Source: Phil1 sp964612925 (lineage in GTDB: Bacteria > Bacillota > Clostridia > Christensenellales > CAG-138). From it: 64,000 nt of DNA. How positions within the stretch are numbered: position 1 is the stretch's first letter; each line of letters begins with the position of its first letter. The DNA is taken from contig CAZTFU010000006.1 of the NCBI GenBank assembly GCA_964612925.1, forward strand, positions 1-64,000, in the 5' to 3' direction. The position numbers and the translations under genes are program-made. The notes under the pieces were generated by a model. The model was not told where the DNA came from. It did no database searches and worked only from the letters and a program-made list of their open reading frames with translations. Shown here piece after piece: positions 62,118 through 64,000 of this stretch.

Positions 62118-62304
62118 AGAGAGTCAAAAAAGTGGCAGATTGCCACTTTTTTGAGTTTTCTCGCTTTTTGCCTCTCACATTCGTTCCCGGGCGGCAAAAA
62201 GCGCAAGGTATGAAAACCTACGGGTTTCATCCGTTTTGACGCACATGTCGTCAAAGCCGGAAACAAATTAAGGGGCTGCCGCCCCTTAACAACCTCGCTT
62301 TTTT
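62118..62304 (+). repeat. Five-hairpin intergenic repeat, copy 2
   Basis: A 187-nt element after gdhA, homologous to 46063-46248. The second stem is CGCTTTTTGCC/GGCAAAAAGCG, where copy 1 has CGAGTTTTGCC/GGCAAAACTCG: two positions changed on both arms. The first stem has one further paired change. The last stem TTAAGGGGC/GCCCCTTAA is perfect. A separate hairpin (about 62092-62116, GGGGGCAGC/GCTGCCCC) directly precedes it and may be the gdhA terminator. Confidence 0.8.
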
Positions 62305-62464
62305 CGGTAAGTTTTGGGGGGAACAGCACAAGCCGCTCCCTTCTTCGTTGCGCGTGTTTCGCCGTTGAAATCGTCACGTGTCGTTTACGGTTGCGCGCGT
62401 GCCGCGATTGGGGCAATCGTGTCGGCATTCAGCACACCACGGCGAATAATGAAACCGAAAACTA
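62305..62464. other. Intergenic stretch with nothing recognised
   Basis: Between repeat copy 2 and the next promoter no gene, RNA or hairpin of note is visible. Confidence 0.4.
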
Positions 62465-62494
62465 TGGACACATGCATAAACCGTGTTTTATAAT
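62465..62494 (+). promoter_or_regulatory. Promoter of the Tim44-like gene
   Basis: TGGACA (62465-62470), an 18-nt spacer and TATAAT (62489-62494). Confidence 0.5.
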
Positions 62495-62544
62495 CTATAT
62501 ATTGACGCACACGTTTATACCCGTGCGGAAGGAAGGTCAAATAC

Positions 62545-63474
62545 ATGGATAAAAGATTTTTCGCCATTGCAATGGCGTTAGTGCTTGTGCTTACGATAAT
62601 GATAACTCCGTTGCCGGGAATAGCCGATGCGGGCAGTTTTTCGGGAGATACGGATTTTGGCGGCAGTTGGGACAGCGGTAGCGACTGGAGTAGCGGCAGC
62701 GACTGGAATAGTAGCGGCAGTTGGACTGACGATTATTACTATTATGGCGACTATTCGGATGACGGCTTTGACGGAATAAGCATACCGATGCTTATAGTTA
62801 TAGTGGTGATAGTGCTTATAGTCATAAGCAAAACCAAGGGCAAGGGCTCAAATGCGGCATCAAGACCCGTTGCGGGTGCACAGCGCACGGTACTGCCGAT
62901 GACCATTGCGGAACTTAAACGAATGGATCCTGCCTTCAGCGAAGAAAAAATGAAGGAGAAGGTAGCCAATCTCTATATAAAAATGCAGCAATGCTGGCAA
63001 GACAAAACGTGGGACGAAATGCGCACCGCGATGGATGATGCCATATTCAACCAGTTTAATATGCAGCTGAACAACCTTATAAAGAACGGTTGCACGAATT
63101 ATATGGACAACATAACCGTGCTCGGCGTTGAACTTACGGGCTTTGGACAGGATGAAAAACACGACATCGTTACCGCACTTATAAGAACGCGGCTTCGCGA
63201 TTATACGGTTGATGATGCAACGGGCAAGGTCGTAAGCGGCAGCAGAACGGCTGAAAAGTTCTTGACGTATGAATGGACGCTTGTGCGTACAAAGGGAGCA
63301 AAGAGCTATGAACGCAGTGCGGACGAAGCAAAGAATTGCCCCAACTGCGGCGCTCCGCTTGACCTTAATGCAAGTGCCAAGTGCGAATACTGCGGCGCAG
63401 TCATACAAAGTGCGGAGTTTGACTGGGTTATAAAGAGCATAAAGGGCATATCCCAGCAGACGAGCGGGCGATAA
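62545..63474 (+). CDS. Tim44-like domain membrane protein with C-terminal zinc ribbon
   Basis: A 309-residue protein with a signal peptide (residues 1-30), a Ser/Gly/Asp/Trp low-complexity segment (SGSDWSSGSDWNSSGSW), an aromatic-rich stretch, one membrane span (ISIPMLIVIVVIVLIVI), then a cytoplasmic Tim44-like domain (about residues 120-250, DPAFSEEKMKEKVANLYIKMQQCWQDKTW) and a zinc ribbon CPNCGAP...CEYCG (about 272-290). The combination of extracellular low-complexity head and internal zinc ribbon recurs in Clostridia with no known function. AAGGAAGG precedes the start. Confidence 0.8.
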   Translation: MDKRFFAIAMALVLVLTIMITPLPGIADAGSFSGDTDFGGSWDSGSDWSSGSDWNSSGSWTDDYYYYGDYSDDGFDGISIPMLIVIVVIVLIVISKTKGKGSNAASRPVAGAQRTVLPMTIAELKRMDPAFSEEKMKEKVANLYIKMQQCWQDKTWDEMRTAMDDAIFNQFNMQLNNLIKNGCTNYMDNITVLGVELTGFGQDEKHDIVTALIRTRLRDYTVDDATGKVVSGSRTAEKFLTYEWTLVRTKGAKSYERSADEAKNCPNCGAPLDLNASAKCEYCGAVIQSAEFDWVIKSIKGISQQTSGR

Positions 63475-63607
63475 ACCTTAATTAACAAATTTTGCGGGCG
63501 GAAGGAGGCTTCTGCCCGCTTTTTGTTGCCAATAAGGGCTAATTGGGGTATAATTCTATGTTGGATATGAATGTGCGTAATTGTACGGGAAAGAAGGTGC
63601 AACGGAC

Positions 63608-64000
63608 TTGATAGAGATACAAAACGTGTCCTATTCATATGATGATGCGGCGTTGCCTGCGCTGAAAAACGTATCCCTCAGCATTAACGATGGTGAGTTT
63701 ATTGCCATAGTGGGGCATAACGGCAGCGGAAAGTCAACACTGGCAAAGCACTTGAATGCATTGCTTTTGCCAAGCAGCGGCCGTGTGTTGGTGGACGGTA
63801 TGGACACGGCGGATGCGGACAAAACTCTTGCCATTCGTCAAAAGGTCGGCATGGTGTTCCAGAACCCCGATAACCAGCTTGTTACGACCATAGTTGAAGA
63901 GGATGTGGCTTTCGGCCCTGAGAATATAGGCGTTGCGCCGAATGAAATACGTTCGCGCGTGGACAAGGCACTTGAAAGCGTGGGTATGGCAAGCTTTGCC
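63608..64000 (+). CDS. ecfA: ECF-type ABC transporter ATPase, 5' part
   Basis: The first 131 codons of an ABC ATPase cut by the window end. Walker A is GHNGSGKST, and the Q-loop region VGMVFQNPDNQLVTTIVEEDVAFGPEN is the hallmark of energy-coupling-factor (CbiO/EcfA1) ATPases for vitamin and metal uptake. The start is a TTG with AAGAAGGTG about 9 nt upstream. A second ATPase (EcfA2) and EcfT normally follow; they would lie beyond the window. Confidence 0.9.
   Translation, partial: MIEIQNVSYSYDDAALPALKNVSLSINDGEFIAIVGHNGSGKSTLAKHLNALLLPSSGRVLVDGMDTADADKTLAIRQKVGMVFQNPDNQLVTTIVEEDVAFGPENIGVAPNEIRSRVDKALESVGMASFA

Noticed and set aside
1..64000. CRISPR arrays, defence islands, prophage or insertion sequences
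   Set aside because: I looked for regularly spaced repeats, transposase or integrase motifs and cas-like genes and saw none.

Overview
The window looks like a piece of chromosome from a sporulating, strictly anaerobic, amino-acid-fermenting member of the Clostridia (Bacillota). The signs are a complete glycine reductase operon of the Stickland type with two in-frame UGA (selenocysteine) codons, a full selenocysteine-insertion set except selD, a SpoIIQ-like sporulation peptidase with intact zinc ligands, a type III glutamine synthetase and a gyrase/mnmG/rsmG/noc cluster with Gram-positive gene order. There are no insertion sequences, prophage genes or CRISPR arrays. AUA isoleucine codons are common in most genes, but the glycine reductase genes and gdhA prefer AUC, as expected for highly expressed genes.

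Layout. 1-5.5 kb: selenium block, with yedE-like transporter, yedF-like TusA protein, DUF3343 protein, selA, selB and a tRNA-Sec (UCA) gene with its own promoter and terminator. 5.6-13.9 kb: DUF885 lipoprotein and LysM/peptidoglycan-binding protein on the minus strand, then ftsH, a HAD phosphatase, two acyltransferase-fold proteins and yajC. 14.1-22.7 kb: glycine reductase operon grdX-grdE-grdB-trxB-trxA-grdA-grdC-grdD plus an unknown 97-residue gene, controlled by a tandem glycine riboswitch with an intrinsic terminator. 22.8-24.1 kb: a small leader-like helical protein and an E2-acyltransferase-like protein. 24.3-34.2 kb: recF, gyrB, gyrA, a CmpB-type membrane protein, mnmG, rsmG and noc. 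34.3-45.9 kb: MATE pump with TetR regulator, mgtE with an unusual leader, a NusG_II / Gx / FMN-binding membrane module, an alkyltransferase-like protein, spoIIQ, a DUF1385 protein, a methyltransferase and an M16C peptidase. 46.3-51.2 kb: minus-strand ABC exporter operon with a large surface protein, and an Mrp-type ATPase. 51.3-57.8 kb: M23 lipoprotein, UMF1-type MFS, radC, phosphohexomutase and a second MATE. 57.9-64 kb: peptidase remnant, glnN, gdhA, a Tim44-like zinc-ribbon membrane protein and the start of an ECF-type ABC ATPase.

How the genes fit together. The left block makes and inserts selenocysteine. GrdA and GrdB, 11 kb away, are the consumers: they reduce glycine to acetyl phosphate with electrons from the adjacent TrxB/TrxA, and the glycine riboswitch senses the substrate. 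GdhA and GlnN handle the ammonia side of amino-acid metabolism.

The most unusual structures are a ~187-nt five-hairpin intergenic repeat present twice (46063-46248 and 62118-62304) with compensatory base changes, a translated-looking upstream ORF ending inside a hairpin ahead of mgtE, the NusG_II/Gx/FMN module with a variant flavinylation motif, and an 83-residue protein resembling the leaders of ribosomally made peptides. All function calls come from reading motifs and family memory. No database search was run.
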